64,000 bases of DNA, taken from positions 620,001-684,000 of the forward strand of contig OX637289.1 in assembly GCA_951799445.1 (NCBI GenBank), given 5' to 3'. How positions within the stretch are numbered: the stretch's first letter is position 1; each line of letters begins with the position of its first letter. The notes under the pieces were generated by a model that worked only from the letters and a program-made list of their open reading frames with translations, was not told the origin of the DNA and did no database searches. The DNA is from Pseudisothecium myosuroides. Taxonomy: Eukaryota; Streptophyta; Bryopsida; Hypnales; Lembophyllaceae. A program made the position numbers and the translations under genes. Below, one piece after another: positions 34,101-45,273 of the stretch.

Positions 34101-37100
34101 TTTTCTGCTACTGTATGGCTTAAGCGGAGAGAACTCAACATAATTATTCCACCTGCACAGTTACAGGAACCAGCAAGACCAGAACGCGGTACACCGACAG
34201 CCAGAATTCGAAGTTCTTTCTCAGTACTAGCCTTGCAGCTTGCCCGAGACATGCATATCGTTAGTGTCGAATAAATTTGCACTCGCTAGACTGGAAGATG
34301 ACCGCAAAGTTAGCTAGCACTACCTCAATCGTGTCGACACATGCATGAAGACTCATCTACCGTCAGACCGCAGTTTCTGTGGCACCAAAATAATAAGTCC
34401 AATTTCCCTCTTAAACACATCCTAAGATATGGTTGCAAACGTGCGACGTACCGGATGAAACTTGAAACCATGAAGTCTGAAAAGACGGAATGCCATTGAA
34501 GTAATGTCCATATCTTGCAAATCGCCATTGTTAGTCCATCCAATCCCTTTCGCATCGCTCCGATGTCTGATTTTAACCGGCAACTAAAGTCAATGAATAC
34601 ATATGGAACCAATGCACTGACAGCAGTAGCTAATTCGTCAGCCCGTTGCACTCGTGTTACCAATTATATCGGTTGAGGTGAGACAAACCTGTATATGAAT
34701 TCGAGAGTTTCTGACACCTCTTGCTCGAAGTGGTGGTCTATTCCCAGTCGTTCCAGTGTGTCAACGACCCAAAGATGATGAAAATTTTCAATGGGGTATA
34801 CAGTTGGAACTGTGACCAAGACACAGGCAATATTAGTTCGTTCTGTAATCTCGTGCTTTTCTAATTCTCAGATGGTACACTTTGCACTTGATGCTTCTTC
34901 TGAACACAATGCCCAGAGTCAATTTCTGGTACAAATTTATCTGATATTAATACACCAGGCACCGTAGAAACCGAGCTTGGAAGAATCCTGAACATTTACC
35001 AGCATTTCCAAATTTTTTGAGCAATGAACTCAGATAATCATGACATATTCTATCGCCTGTGTGCACGAGGACCACTGCAGTTGACGCGGGCGAGCTGAGA
35101 ATGGAGCCATCCTTCTGCTGAAACCGAAGAACTTTACGCCAGTCGACCATACTTTGGAACCCCTCCAAAGAATGCAACATGGTTGTGGGACGCCGGTGTA
35201 GTAGCTCAACTGGGATCCTAGACACAAAGACGCCAGGCCATGATCAGGTTCACCACAAAGCTAACAACGCATGTTGCAGACAGATGAAATAAGCTTGAAC
35301 GATAAAACACAGGTGCGAGCCCAGACCTTTGAAGTTTCTTCTGCATTTCGTCGCAAACAACTTTTATTAGCGGTGAATCGTATGGAAGATCGAGTCCAAT
35401 CTTTTTCGCCTCACCCACCATTGACGGAAATACAAGTTCGAAGCCTATTGGCATGTGCGCTTTCTCCTCCTCCAGCACAGAGTCAAGATGCTTCCGAATG
35501 AAGTCAATCCCTATTATCAGCACATCTGTCTCCATTTAGTTACTATGTTCATCATCTGGTACATTCCATCAAGCAGTGGACTCCAATCCATGCAAGCTGA
35601 GGAATCACATTCACACAAAGACTGACACCTCCCGATCGACCTTGAACGCCACACACAAACCAGAAAAACGAACATGCAACATATGTACCATACACAGGAA
35701 GCCTTTTCTGAATTCCCCGCAGGCATTGTACTTCACATTCCCTCCAAAGAAACAAGGAAATGTTACAAATTGTTGTTCACAGGGAATGTCACTCTCACAG
35801 GGAAATGTGAGACAGGGAATTTTAAGGGGGAAATTTGTGCATTTTCTAGTGTTATTTGAAGATGTCCCCACCTCAAAATCAACTCAATCTGTAGAATTCA
35901 ATAATCTAGAATGTAGATTTAAGCCTCTAAAATCTAATTTTAATGTAGATTTTAGTTTGCATAATCAATTCAGTTTGTAGATTTTGGAAGCTGAAATCTA
36001 ACAGATATGTAGATTTTGAATTTCCAATCTTATTAATTTGTACATTTCAGAACTTTTAGTCTAGACCGTTAGCTAGATTTCAATAGTTCAAAATATTAGT
36101 AATATGTAGATTTCATTCATTTGAACATTTTACAATTTCATGTATTGTAAAATTTCTGAGATTTCTAAAATGTACCAATTGTAGAAACGCTAGATTTCTA
36201 AGAGTTGAATGCATTGACTAAAAGATTGACAAGTTACAAGTCTTATGTGTCCAACCTCATGGTACCCTCGACAATTGATATGGGACAATTTGAATCTTCT
36301 AAAATCTACCAAATATTAGATGGAAACAACATTGAAATGTAAGATGTGTCAATGTGTTGCAAAGTCTACCAATTTGGATTGCACACGGGGGATTTGGGGA
36401 AAATTTATGAAAATCCTTGCAAAGAAAACCTACAATTTCCTTTTGCATAGAAACTCTTTGAAAATCCCTCCATGATGACATTAGAACACAGGGAAACATA
36501 AAAACTAGGAGAAACTTGCATGAAAACCTACATAATCTCCAAAGTAGTCACAGGGAATTCCACAAGGGTCCGCTGTGATATATTTACGAAAACGTCAACG
36601 AGGACCTACCTTTTTGCACACTGTCACTACCCGTGTCCCAAGTTCTCAGGGCCAGAATGCATCCTAGGGTGTGAATGATTCTGTCGTACAGCAGGAAGCA
36701 GTCTCTATCCCCCCAAGATCCATCTTCAAACTGGTTTTCCTTCACCCATTGTAGAGCTTGAGGGAACTCGGGTTCGTGAACTCCAGATAGCGATGGAACA
36801 CGCGCCACCCAGGCTGTATCGTAAGCAGATACATTTATCTCGCCACCACTGTGTAACATTGCCTTCAACATCTGTCTGATCGTCTCTATACAGGTATTCT
36901 TATCTTTCGTGTCCACGGCTGCCTGCGCAAATCTCATGCGAAACATGTAACTAACACCGAAATCCATGCACAGACCATTCCACAGTATCTTACACACGTA
37001 GTACATGAGGAACGCTGGAAGGGGGCACCATCTGAACGAAGGTGGAGACGACAAATTTGGCGTTGACGCTGAAGCTAAGAAAACTACTGATCTCTAGCTT

Positions 37101-38038
37101 CTAGCTTTCTAGCCTTCCCTGGAAACATTTCAAATTTGATCATTGTATACTTCACACACAATTAATGAATACCATCAGTCACGCGGTAGTCGTCTACTGA
37201 TCTTCGAAAACGGAGAGGAATAAAGGTTATTGTTAAGATAATCCTACCTCTAACAACTGCTTTTGCATGGATAAAACGACGTCCGGATTCCACAGGTCAG
37301 GTGCGCTCCTACTGAAAGACGTGTCAACATGTTGATGCGCAAGAACTGCATATTCAGAGAAAATATTAGCTACTCTCGGACAAAACAGAACTAAAGATGT
37401 ACGTTTGCAAAAATTTCTTCAGAGCAGTCTATTCTGGGCTCTTGGATTCTACTGACAATTGTGAGTTTCGGGAGCCCATGGTAGGCGACCATACCTGCAG
37501 TATCAGTAGAGACTTCATCAGACGACACTGAAGACGCTTCCCCGGCTGGTTGAGACTGGCAAATAGTGGTGCGAAGAGGTGAACCTACGAAAGTATCGAT
37601 CAACCGATGCGATCAGAGGCATTCAATCGTTCAATTCAGAAAGATCGCTGGGTGATTCATCCCATACAAAAATATGAAGTAATAAACGTTCAGACTGTAG
37701 CGTGTGCATTTTCTCACTACCCAATGTGCAGAAGCCTTGACTGCCATGAGCAAGAGGAAACTTTGATTCAGTCCGACTCTGTCAGCAGCCGTAGAGGTTG
37801 CTGCATGAAGACTAGTGAAGAAGATCCTACATTGCAAGTGCGTACCCTGACTCTGCGAACCTCTCCGAGATGATCCAGTTCGAAGGTGGCCAGGCATCAC
37901 CGCCATCTGCAGGCGAGAGCTCCTCCTTGCCGAACTTCTCCATCCAAGTGCATAATTCCGTAGACATGAAGTTCGGTGTGCGGGAGCAACTCTTGAGCAG
38001 AGGACAGTGGATCCACTGCATGAGAGCTGAGTGGCCAT
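28575..38038 (-). CDS. Diterpene synthase, ent-kaurene synthase-like (class I), 15 exons, 887 aa
   Basis: Plastid enzyme of diterpenoid synthesis. I spliced exons 38038-37846, 37584-37495, 37345-37248, 36922-36610, 35510-35327, 35217-35000, 34809-34689, 34566-34452, 33400-33173, 32803-32691, 32532-32434, 32174-31959, 31816-31678, 29286-29038 and 28862-28575; all phases agree. The start ATG follows an in-frame TGA and opens a 64-residue stretch with no Asp or Glu, rich in Ser/Arg, typical of a transit peptide. SAYDTAW is at residues 159-165. The class II site is DMDI (424-427) instead of DxDD, so protonation-initiated cyclisation is probably lost. The class I motifs are intact: DDLFD (642-646) and NDIATYKYE (786-794). 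The residue pair PI at 747-748 matches the position where ent-kaurene synthases keep Ile. This suggests an enzyme using a copalyl-type diphosphate; the product is not known. Intron 12 has a GC donor. Length fits the family. Confidence 0.93.
29500..30310. mobile_element. Dispersed element in diterpene synthase intron 13
   Basis: Blocks such as 'gtgcaatccaaattggtaga', 'caattgtcccata' and 'gacacatcttacattt' are found in inverted orientation in intron 4 (about 35,740-36,560). The exact ends are unresolved and no coding region is seen. The rest of the intron (30,310-31,677) contains an (AT)n run at 31,131-31,159 and the MITE at 31,347. Confidence 0.7.
31347..31539. mobile_element. MITE with ATGGGCAATTTC ends (193 bp)
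   Basis: Perfect terminal inverted repeats (ATGGGCAATTTCATTAAAAT) lie within intron 13 of the diterpene synthase. A second member lies at 62,179-62,331 in the opposite orientation. A target-site duplication was not resolved. Confidence 0.8.
32860..33110. mobile_element. Small TIR element in diterpene synthase intron 9
   Basis: The left gggtgagctgaccccctcgc and the right ggggccagttcaccct form imperfect inverted ends. The interior resembles 2,640-2,830. It is non-coding. Confidence 0.5.
35740..36560. mobile_element. Dispersed element in diterpene synthase intron 4, inverted copy
   Basis: Reverse-complement relative of the intron 13 element. It nearly fills the intron (36,609-35,511) and contains repeated 'cacagggaat' words near its ends. 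Confidence 0.7.
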
Positions 38039-38138
38039 TGCTAACTTCGCGGATGGTCTGAATCAAAATTGGCTGCACAACTTGAGAGATGCAGTTCACG
38101 GTTGGTTCATTCCTACTTGTGAGTTGTGTGAGAGGGGT

Positions 38139-38147
38139 TATATATAT
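38139..38147 (-). promoter_or_regulatory. Probable TATA box of the diterpene synthase
   Basis: TATATATAA on the minus strand lies about 100 bases upstream of the start codon, so a transcription start near 38,110 and a short 5' leader are expected. It is flanked by a C-rich stretch and lies about 140 bases from the inverted-repeat element at 38,287. Confidence 0.55.
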
Positions 38148-38286
38148 GCGGGGACGCTGCATCTTCTTCTGAAAGGTGAATCGGGCAGGTCCGTTTCGTA
38201 CTAGCGAGCTGCTCGTTCCATTGAACGTGAAAAAGGTGAAGAAGAACGTCAAAAACGCAGAAGTTATTTCAAATTGAAGTTTAATA

Positions 38287-39104
38287 CTCCCTCTGTCTGG
38301 AAATAAATCTTGGGTTTCTTGGAAATGGCTAGATTAGTGAGTGAGTTGTTTCTATTCTCAAGGGATTGTGCAAGTATTGTAGCTTTTAGTCAATGCCTAG
38401 GCATGAAAGGATGGAAGTCAACTATGAAGTGGTGCGTGTTGAAAAGAGGCGTTGAAATTGAAAAAAAATGCCCCTTTTTGGAGCTGCTCCGGTACTATGA
38501 ATTTGGTTCAATTTCCTACTAGTGTTGTTGCTTTGAACTCTAATGGCATCCTTTGAATTTAGTTTTGAGGATGCCCTGTGAGGCAACTTCGGGAATTTTT
38601 TGTCAAGCAGCTTTGATCAGGTGCATGTTGAACAACCTGGGAAGTAAGGATGCACTCAACTAGCCTGCAACCTGGGAAGGATGCACTGAACGAGGGACTT
38701 GATAGAGAGGACTTGGCAGAGAGACTAGCCTTACTGATTTCAGTTCGTTGAGTAGAAATGTTATAATTATTCAATTGCTATTTTGTTTTACAATCAGACC
38801 AATATCATTGATGTCTGTTTATTAGTCAGTAGAGTTAAAACTTTCAGAAACTCTTAAACTTCAAATATAGAATATTTTCAAGTCTCCTTGTGTCTATTGT
38901 GATTCTAAGTTGTAGTCTACACAATAGAGCAATTTTGATCAACACTTGGAACAATACTATAAATCTGGAATGGCTTTAAGACTTGCATCATTGTATGCAC
39001 GTATGCATAGCTAAACCAATGGAATTAGTGAACCATTGAAACACCAAATTTAATTTGGGACAAGTATTTTTGAAAACCCTGCATTTATTTTGGGACGGAG
39101 GGAG
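38287..39104 (+). mobile_element. Stowaway-like MITE, left arm of giant inverted repeat (818 bp)
   Basis: The ends CTCCCTCTGTC and GGGACGGAGGGAG are inverted, with TA on both sides (38,285-38,286; 39,105-39,106). CTCCCTCCGT ends with a TA duplication are the established signature of Stowaway (Tc1/mariner) MITEs, although 818 bp is long for that class. No real ORF is present. Confidence 0.85.
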
Positions 39105-39741
39105 TACATCATAAATATTGCAAAAATGGCTAAATGAGACAAAAATTAATGTATCTTAGTCCTTGAATAAAAACAAAAAATAAAGTATTAATATAGTTAA
39201 AAAAATTAAAATTAAAATTGGTATATAAATAATATGAACTATTAAATTCTAGTGAATTACAACAAGAAAATTATACAAAAAACTAAATTGAAATCTAAAA
39301 CAAAAATTCTAACTAATAATAATGATGGCCAAAATTTGGTGGAGTTTTGCAGTTTTGTACTCCGTAATTCACTAGAATTTAATAGTTCATATTATTTATA
39401 TACCAATTTTAAGTTTTCAACTATATTAGTACTTTCATTTTATTTTTTTATTCAAGTACTAAGATACATTAATTTTTGTCTCATTTAAACATTTTGCGAT
39501 ATTCACAATTTACCAATTTTTGAAGTTTAAATGTATCATATTATTTATCATACATTCATACACTAGATGTTATCTATTGCTAAACAATTGAATTTTTTTA
39601 TAATTTTTTTAACAAATATTACTGAAGAATTTACAGTATGCATAATGAAATTTTTTTCAAACATGTGAGACTTTATCACTAAATTTCTACCAAAATGAAT
39701 AAATAATAACTACAAAACTAAGTGATAAGGAGTAAGGAGTA
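39105..39741. repeat. Palindromic AT-rich core of the giant inverted repeat
   Basis: Sequence from about 39,140 to 39,258 (gagacaaaaattaatgtatc ... tagtgaattac) is repeated in reverse complement at about 39,363-39,484, with a loop of about 100 bases. The right side has about 230 extra bases before the second MITE. Confidence 0.85.
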
Positions 39742-40564
39742 CTCCCTCCGTCCCGAAATAAATGCAGGGTTTCCAAAAATACTTGTCCCAAATTAAATTT
39801 GGTATTTCAATGGTTCACTAATTCCATTGGTTTAGCTATGCATACGTGCATACAATGATGCAAGTCTTAAAGCCATTCCAGATTTATAGTGTTGTTCCAA
39901 GTGTTGATCAAAATTGCTCTATTGTGTAGACTACAACTTAGAATCACAGTAGAGACACAAGGAGACTTGAAAATATTCTATATTTGAAGTTTAAGAGTTT
40001 CTGAAAGTTTTAACTCTACTAACTAATAAACAGACATCAATGATAATGGTCTGATTGTAAAACAAAATAGCAATTGAATAATTATAACATTTCTACTCAA
40101 CGAATTGAAATCAGTAAGGCTAGTCTCTCTGCCAAGTCCTCTCTATCAAGTCCCTCGTTCAGTGCATCCTTCCCAGGTTGCAGGCTGGTTGAGTGCATCC
40201 TTACTTCCTAGATTGTTCAACATGCACTTGATCAAAGCTGCTTGACGAAAAATTCCCGAAGTTGCCTCACAGGGCATCCTCAAAACTAAATTCAAAGGAT
40301 GCCATTAGAGTTCAAAGCAACAACACTAGTAGGAAATTGAACCAAATTCATAGTACCGGAGCAACTCCAAAAAGGGGCATTTTTTTTTCAATTTCAACGC
40401 CTCTTTTCAACACGCACCACTTCATAGTTGACTTCCATCCTTTCATGCCTAGTGGCATTGACTAAAAGCTACAATACTTGCACAATCCCTTGAGAATAGA
40501 AACAACTCACTCACTAATCTAGCCATTTCCAAGAAACCCAAGATTTATTTCGGGACGGAGGGAG
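39742..40564 (-). mobile_element. Stowaway-like MITE, right arm of giant inverted repeat (823 bp)
   Basis: Near-identical inverted copy of 38,287-39,104, flanked by TA (39,740-39,741; 40,565-40,566). Its outer end is 111 bases from the P450 start codon. Confidence 0.85.
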
Positions 40565-40675
40565 TAGCTGATGCGTGAACTTCATACCTTACATGTGCTC
40601 TTGACAAAGGTACTCGAGGTGGATAGGCGGGTACGTGAAGCTCTGCTAGTCTCCGGAGTCCCGTCTTCCCACAGC

Positions 40676-42314
40676 ATGGAGCTCTCTGCCTGGCTTCTCG
40701 TCGTCGGGGCGGCTGCTGTCCTTCTCTACCTCGTCTCCGTGAAGCCGGGAGGCCGCTTGTCTCTGCCTCCTGGACCGCCCGCCTGGCCGATTGTTGGTTC
40801 CTTGTTCTCTTTGAGCTCACTTCCCCATCGCTCAATGGAAACGCTTGCGAGGAAATACGGCCCTATTATGTTCATGCGTTTGGGGGTTTCGAATTATGTG
40901 GTAATATCCAATGCCGAAATGGCTCGGGAGATTCTGAAGGTCCACGATGCAGAATTTGCCTCCAGATCTCAATCCACGGCGGGTAAGTATCTGGGTTTCG
41001 GCTACTCTGACATAATCTTCTCGCCTTACGGTGATCATTGGCGTCGTCTCCGTAAGATATGTATGACGGAGCTTCTCAACCCAGCGAGACTCAGCACGTT
41101 TAGAGCAGCACGGCGGGATGAGGTCGCCATGATGGTACAAAGCATCATGGAATGCAGTCGAGGTGGTGAGCTCGTCAAGATGAGACCCATATTCCACACA
41201 GTGACTAGCAACCACATGTGCCGTATGTTGTTTGGGAGGCGTCGGGAAGCAACGGACAACCTTATCAGCAAGGTTTTTGACAAATTTTTCGACTGCGTCT
41301 CAGAAATGCCTGAAGTCTTGGGAAAATTCAACATTGGTGACCTCATTCCCGCTCTGAAGCCGTTCGACTTGCAGGGGATTGAAGGACACATGAAGAGGAT
41401 ATGCAAGGATCTAGAGACGCTGCTGGCCCACATCATTCAGGATTACAGAGCACAGCATAATGTGACTGCCAAGGAGGACGGAGTCAAGCATTTCCTGGAT
41501 GTTCTTCTGGAGCTAGATGAAGAACTCGAAGATAAGTCGATCACAGCAGTCCTGGTGGTACGTGACGTTCTCGTGACGGGCCGGTGGTTGTTTACAGAGA
41601 ATCTGGTCGGAAGTGGTCGTGTCGTTGAATAGCTTTCCTGTTGATCATTGATAATGCTAAAATTTGTGCCGGGTGCAGGATATGCTAGGAGCGGGCACCG
41701 ACACTTCTGCGGTTACCATGGAGTGGGTATTGTCTGAGCTCATTCATCATCCTGGTGTTATGAAAAGGGCACAGGAAGAGCTCGACGTCGTTGTTGGAAG
41801 GCATCGACCTGTACGGGAGGCGGACCTTCCTAACCTTCCCTACTTGCAAGCCATCGTCAAAGAAAACTTCCGTCTTCATCCTCCTGGTCCGCTTACGTTA
41901 CCTCATGTGAACCCAACAGCAGCTCAGCTGCACGGTTACCACATCCCTGCCAACACCAACGTCCTTCTCAGCATTTGGGCAATCGGTCGGGACCCGGCAT
42001 CATGGGAGAATCCTCTTGAATTCAACCCAGATCGATTCTTGAACTCCGACATAGGTGTTCTGGGAACGCATTATGAGCTACTGCCCTTCAGCTCCGGCCG
42101 GCGTGGATGTCCCGGCATGAATTTGGCTCAGCTTATGGTGCAATGCGGCCTGGCAGCAGTGCTGCACGCATTTGATTGGAGCCTAGCACCTGGAATTAGT
42201 CCCGAAGATATGAGTATGTTGGAACGTTTCGGAGCAACTTGCCCAATTGCTGAACCCCTCGTCGCGGTGGCGAAGCCCCGGGTGTCAATGGATGTGTATA
42301 AGATTTCAGTTTAG
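40676..42314 (+). CDS. Cytochrome P450 monooxygenase, A-type (CYP71 clan), 505 aa
   Basis: Haem-thiolate oxygenase anchored in the ER membrane. There are two exons (40,676-41,557 and 41,679-42,314) with one phase-0 intron (GTG|GTACGT ... GCAG|GAT) just before the I-helix, the position usual for A-type plant P450s. An N-terminal hydrophobic anchor is at residues 3-22, a PPGPP hinge at 31-35, the oxygen-binding AGTDTS at 299-304, ExxR at 356-359 (ENFR), FNPDRF at 409-414 and the haem signature FSSGRRGCPG at 431-440 with Cys438. All key residues are present. An in-frame upstream ATG at 40,571 was rejected because it would put polar sequence before the anchor. The gene is divergent from the diterpene synthase 2.6 kb away, so diterpene oxidation is an attractive role, but this is inference. 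The family within the clan is not assigned. Confidence 0.95.
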
Positions 42315-42341
42315 TAGTTGTACTGTGCAGATAGTGTACCC

Positions 42342-42960
42342 AAGGCACCAAATTTTGGTGTCGACAAAACTTTGAAGTTAAATAAAACCTAACCAAGTTG
42401 CTATTTTATTAACTTATATTTTAAAAAAGAAGTCTAGTTTCAGCGTCAAAAATCCAATTGTGAAAATGATTGATTATGTTTTTTCTATTCAAGATTTTGT
42501 ACAAGGGTACCCATTGCAATCTTGACTTTCCGTAATGTTGAGGGTTCTTGAAAATGAGCCTCAAATACACTAAATCTTGGAGGAAAAATCACATTAGAGA
42601 TTCATTTAAAAAAATTGTAGAGTAGATTTTGAGAAGCCGTAAATTGATTGGGGTTATGCATGTTAGGTCCTTTAACTTCATATTTTTTTATTTTAGATTT
42701 GGCATGTGAAAAGAGGATTGAAAGACTTCAAGTCACTTTTGAAGTTTTAACACCCTCATATTCAAACATTATAATCTTTCAATTCGTAAGTGATATTGTT
42801 GTGTTTTCTTTTCCTATGTGACCTCTAGCATGTCTAGTTTGAATTTTTACAGTTACAATCTATAAAAAAATGGATTCAACTTATCAAAATGTAGACTTTT
42901 TGTTCAATTTAGAACAGATTCCTAGAAGTTCAAAAAAGGCCTTGGGGATTTAAGGGTTAA
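42342..42960. mobile_element. Truncated TTAA-type element, long subfamily
   Basis: It starts abruptly 27 bases after the P450 stop and ends GGGGATTTAAGGGTTAA. It shares most of its sequence with 25,330-26,688 and 43,880-44,253. The P450 3' end and polyadenylation region are therefore probably element-derived. Confidence 0.65.
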
Positions 42961-43214
42961 TTAGTAAATACCATACTGTGTGCTATGTGTAAAACTCTCT
43001 TATTGATCTTTGTCTTTGTGACACCTTACTCTTTGAAAAAACAAGGTTCTCATGTACCTCGTTGAAGTATCTTGAAAGTTGTTAAAGCCGTGATAGGCTA
43101 AGTGGGGGGCGCTTGCGCCCTAAAAGTATGTTGAAAGCTTGCCATCAATTTTTTTTAGTAGCATTCCACGCAGGAGTCACATATGTCCACCTGCAGCACC
43201 ATGTTAAGAACATA

Positions 43215-43275
43215 CTCCCTCCGTCCCAAAATATATCCATGGTTTCTAAATATACTTGTTCCAAATTAAATTCAA
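43215..43275. mobile_element. Stowaway-like MITE end
   Basis: TA followed by CTCCCTCCGTCCCAAAATAT and ttccaaattaaatt matches the inner end of the element at 39,742. Only one end is present. Confidence 0.65.
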
Positions 43276-43349
43276 CATTGGCTCTCCACAACTTGATGGA
43301 CAACAATTATAGCTAGTTCAAACACCCTAAAGCAAAAGAATCCATAGAT

Positions 43350-43735
43350 GTATGTGCTTTGATATGAAGGTGGAAAATAAGGTGCTAATTTATGCCTAAC
43401 ATTTACAGCATTTACATTGCAAAAATCATTTGCACTTTTACTTGCATGAGTTTGAGAAGCTTTTTTTAAAGCGTCTAGAAGGTGAAATTTTGCCTGTAGA
43501 TTTTCTGGGTAAAATGCATGTGAGTGACAACTAGTGCATTTTAATAACAGAGAAAATGAAATACAAATATATGAAATAAAATTAGCCAAATCCTTTCTTG
43601 CTCTATCACTTCTGCATTGCTTTCTTACAGAGTCGGGAATCAAGCCTTTGAGTTGATCCAAAATGATGTTACCAACCCAGAAGGGCCAGTAGCTAGCAAA
43701 GCTCATAACTTGCCTGAATAAAATACATTATTTGA
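43350..43735 (-). pseudogene. Second copy of the unknown duplicated fragment
   Basis: It aligns with 19,028-19,390, with an extra 11-12 bases at two places. The frame containing KGLIPDSVRKQCRSDRARKD is preceded by a TGA in the frame that is open in the other copy. The function is unknown. Confidence 0.4.
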
Positions 43736-43765
43736 AAGTTGTAAACCAATTGATTAATTCTACAC

Positions 43766-45273
43766 TGATATCTGGTTACTTCGATTCCGAGGGAACCTTG
43801 TGCAAGTTGTCTTCAACTTGTGCTGTCTGGATTTGGCATTATATTGCAATTCTTTTACATGTCTAAATGCCCGAGGCACCAAATTCTGGTGTCAACAATA
43901 CTTCAGTGAAGTTAAATAAAACCTAATCAAGTTGCTATTTTTGGTAGTTTATATTTTCAAAAAAATTCTTTTTGAAGTCTAGTTTTAGCATTAGAACCCT
44001 GATTTTGAAAATGATTGATTAAGATTTTTCTAATTCAAGATTTTTGTGCAAGGGTGTCCATTGCAATCTTGACTTTCTATAGTAGCAAGGGCTTTTTGAA
44101 GTCTAATTTTACCATCAAAAAGGCTTTTCCTATGTGATCTGTAACATGTCTAGTTTGAATTTGTACAGTTACAATTAAATAAGAATGGCTTTTTGTTCAA
44201 TTTAAAGCAAATTCCTAGAAGATGGAAAACGGCCTTGAACATTTAGGGGTTAAAATTACGCTGGATTTAGTGAAATTGGGACAGTATTAAACAGGTTGAA
44301 AACTTGGTGCACCATGGTTATACCAGCACATAAAGAGAACAGAAATCCGGACATTCAGGCAAGGAAACCTAAACTCTTTCATTACTGAGAGCAACTATAA
44401 TTGAACAGGTGGATGAGGCTCGTGATATTCTTGAACAGGTTGCCTAAAAATATATATTCACTTCCTTTCCGTCATTCATTTCACTCACATGGTCCTTCGC
44501 TTCGGTGAGGGCGACCTGCAAACACAAAAGAATCAAGTCACACAAGTAAAATGGGATCTCAATTGACAAATATCGTCAGATATGACGAGAAATTGATTTA
44601 TGTGATTTTTCGCTTCGAAATACGATTGAAAACTCTTATATGGCCCGAACAGAATCTACTGGCAAAAAATGAAGAAACATTAATGCAGTCAAGTAAATGA
44701 GATGTTGACAAACCTGGCCATATTTAGTAAGAAAGTTGCTTGTGAGATTTAATGTTGAGACGGCTGCTTCTCCATTCGCTTTCAATGCCTGGGCCAGCGC
44801 AAAAGCTCCCGTATCCTGGAGTAAATGGCAGATCCATCATGTCAATGTACCAATCAAAGCACATAATCTGAGCACCAATATTCGAGCTTCAAATACTCAA
44901 AACTCCAGGTCCACCGTACCAGCGTGAAGTTCATAAGAGGACTACCAATTCAGGCTAGAAGTTAATGCATTCTGTATTGGGAACGAAAATAGTGCGTGCA
45001 GAATAGAACAAAAGCAGACTGTCTCACCCTTATTTCGTTGAATCCAAGGTCAAGTGACGTCAAATGCTCATTGACTACTTTCAAGCTTTTCGCCAACACA
45101 CTCGCACCCTGTTTTCACCCACAAAGTCTTCCGTTTAAGAGCTTACACTACTGAACCGACTACTGGACAATATGAACCCAAATTCCTGTTCTAGCCATTG
45201 ATTACAGAATCTCTACTCACAAGCTCATTTCCTCACAAAAACCACAAAGGTTCCACTGATAATTTATTTAATT
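43766..45273. repeat. Segmental duplication, copy B
   Basis: Partner of 24,318-28,080. It contains the functional last exons of the LRR gene and shows the unoccupied sites for one TTAA element and three poly(A) insertions. The TTAA-type element inside it (43,861-44,253) carries an internal deletion of about 1 kb relative to copy A. Confidence 0.85.

Noticed and set aside
34325..34452. An extra exon (NCGLTVDESSCMCRHD) first considered for the class II motif region of the diterpene synthase
   Set aside because: It ends in a TGA and lacks similarity. The exon at 34,566-34,452 in another frame joins both neighbours in phase and matches the family well.
37827..38252. Longer minus-strand ORF beginning MTFFFTFFTF as the start of the diterpene synthase
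   Set aside because: It is in a different frame from the rest of the gene, overlaps the TATA box and does not splice in phase. The ATG at 38,038 does, and gives a typical transit peptide.
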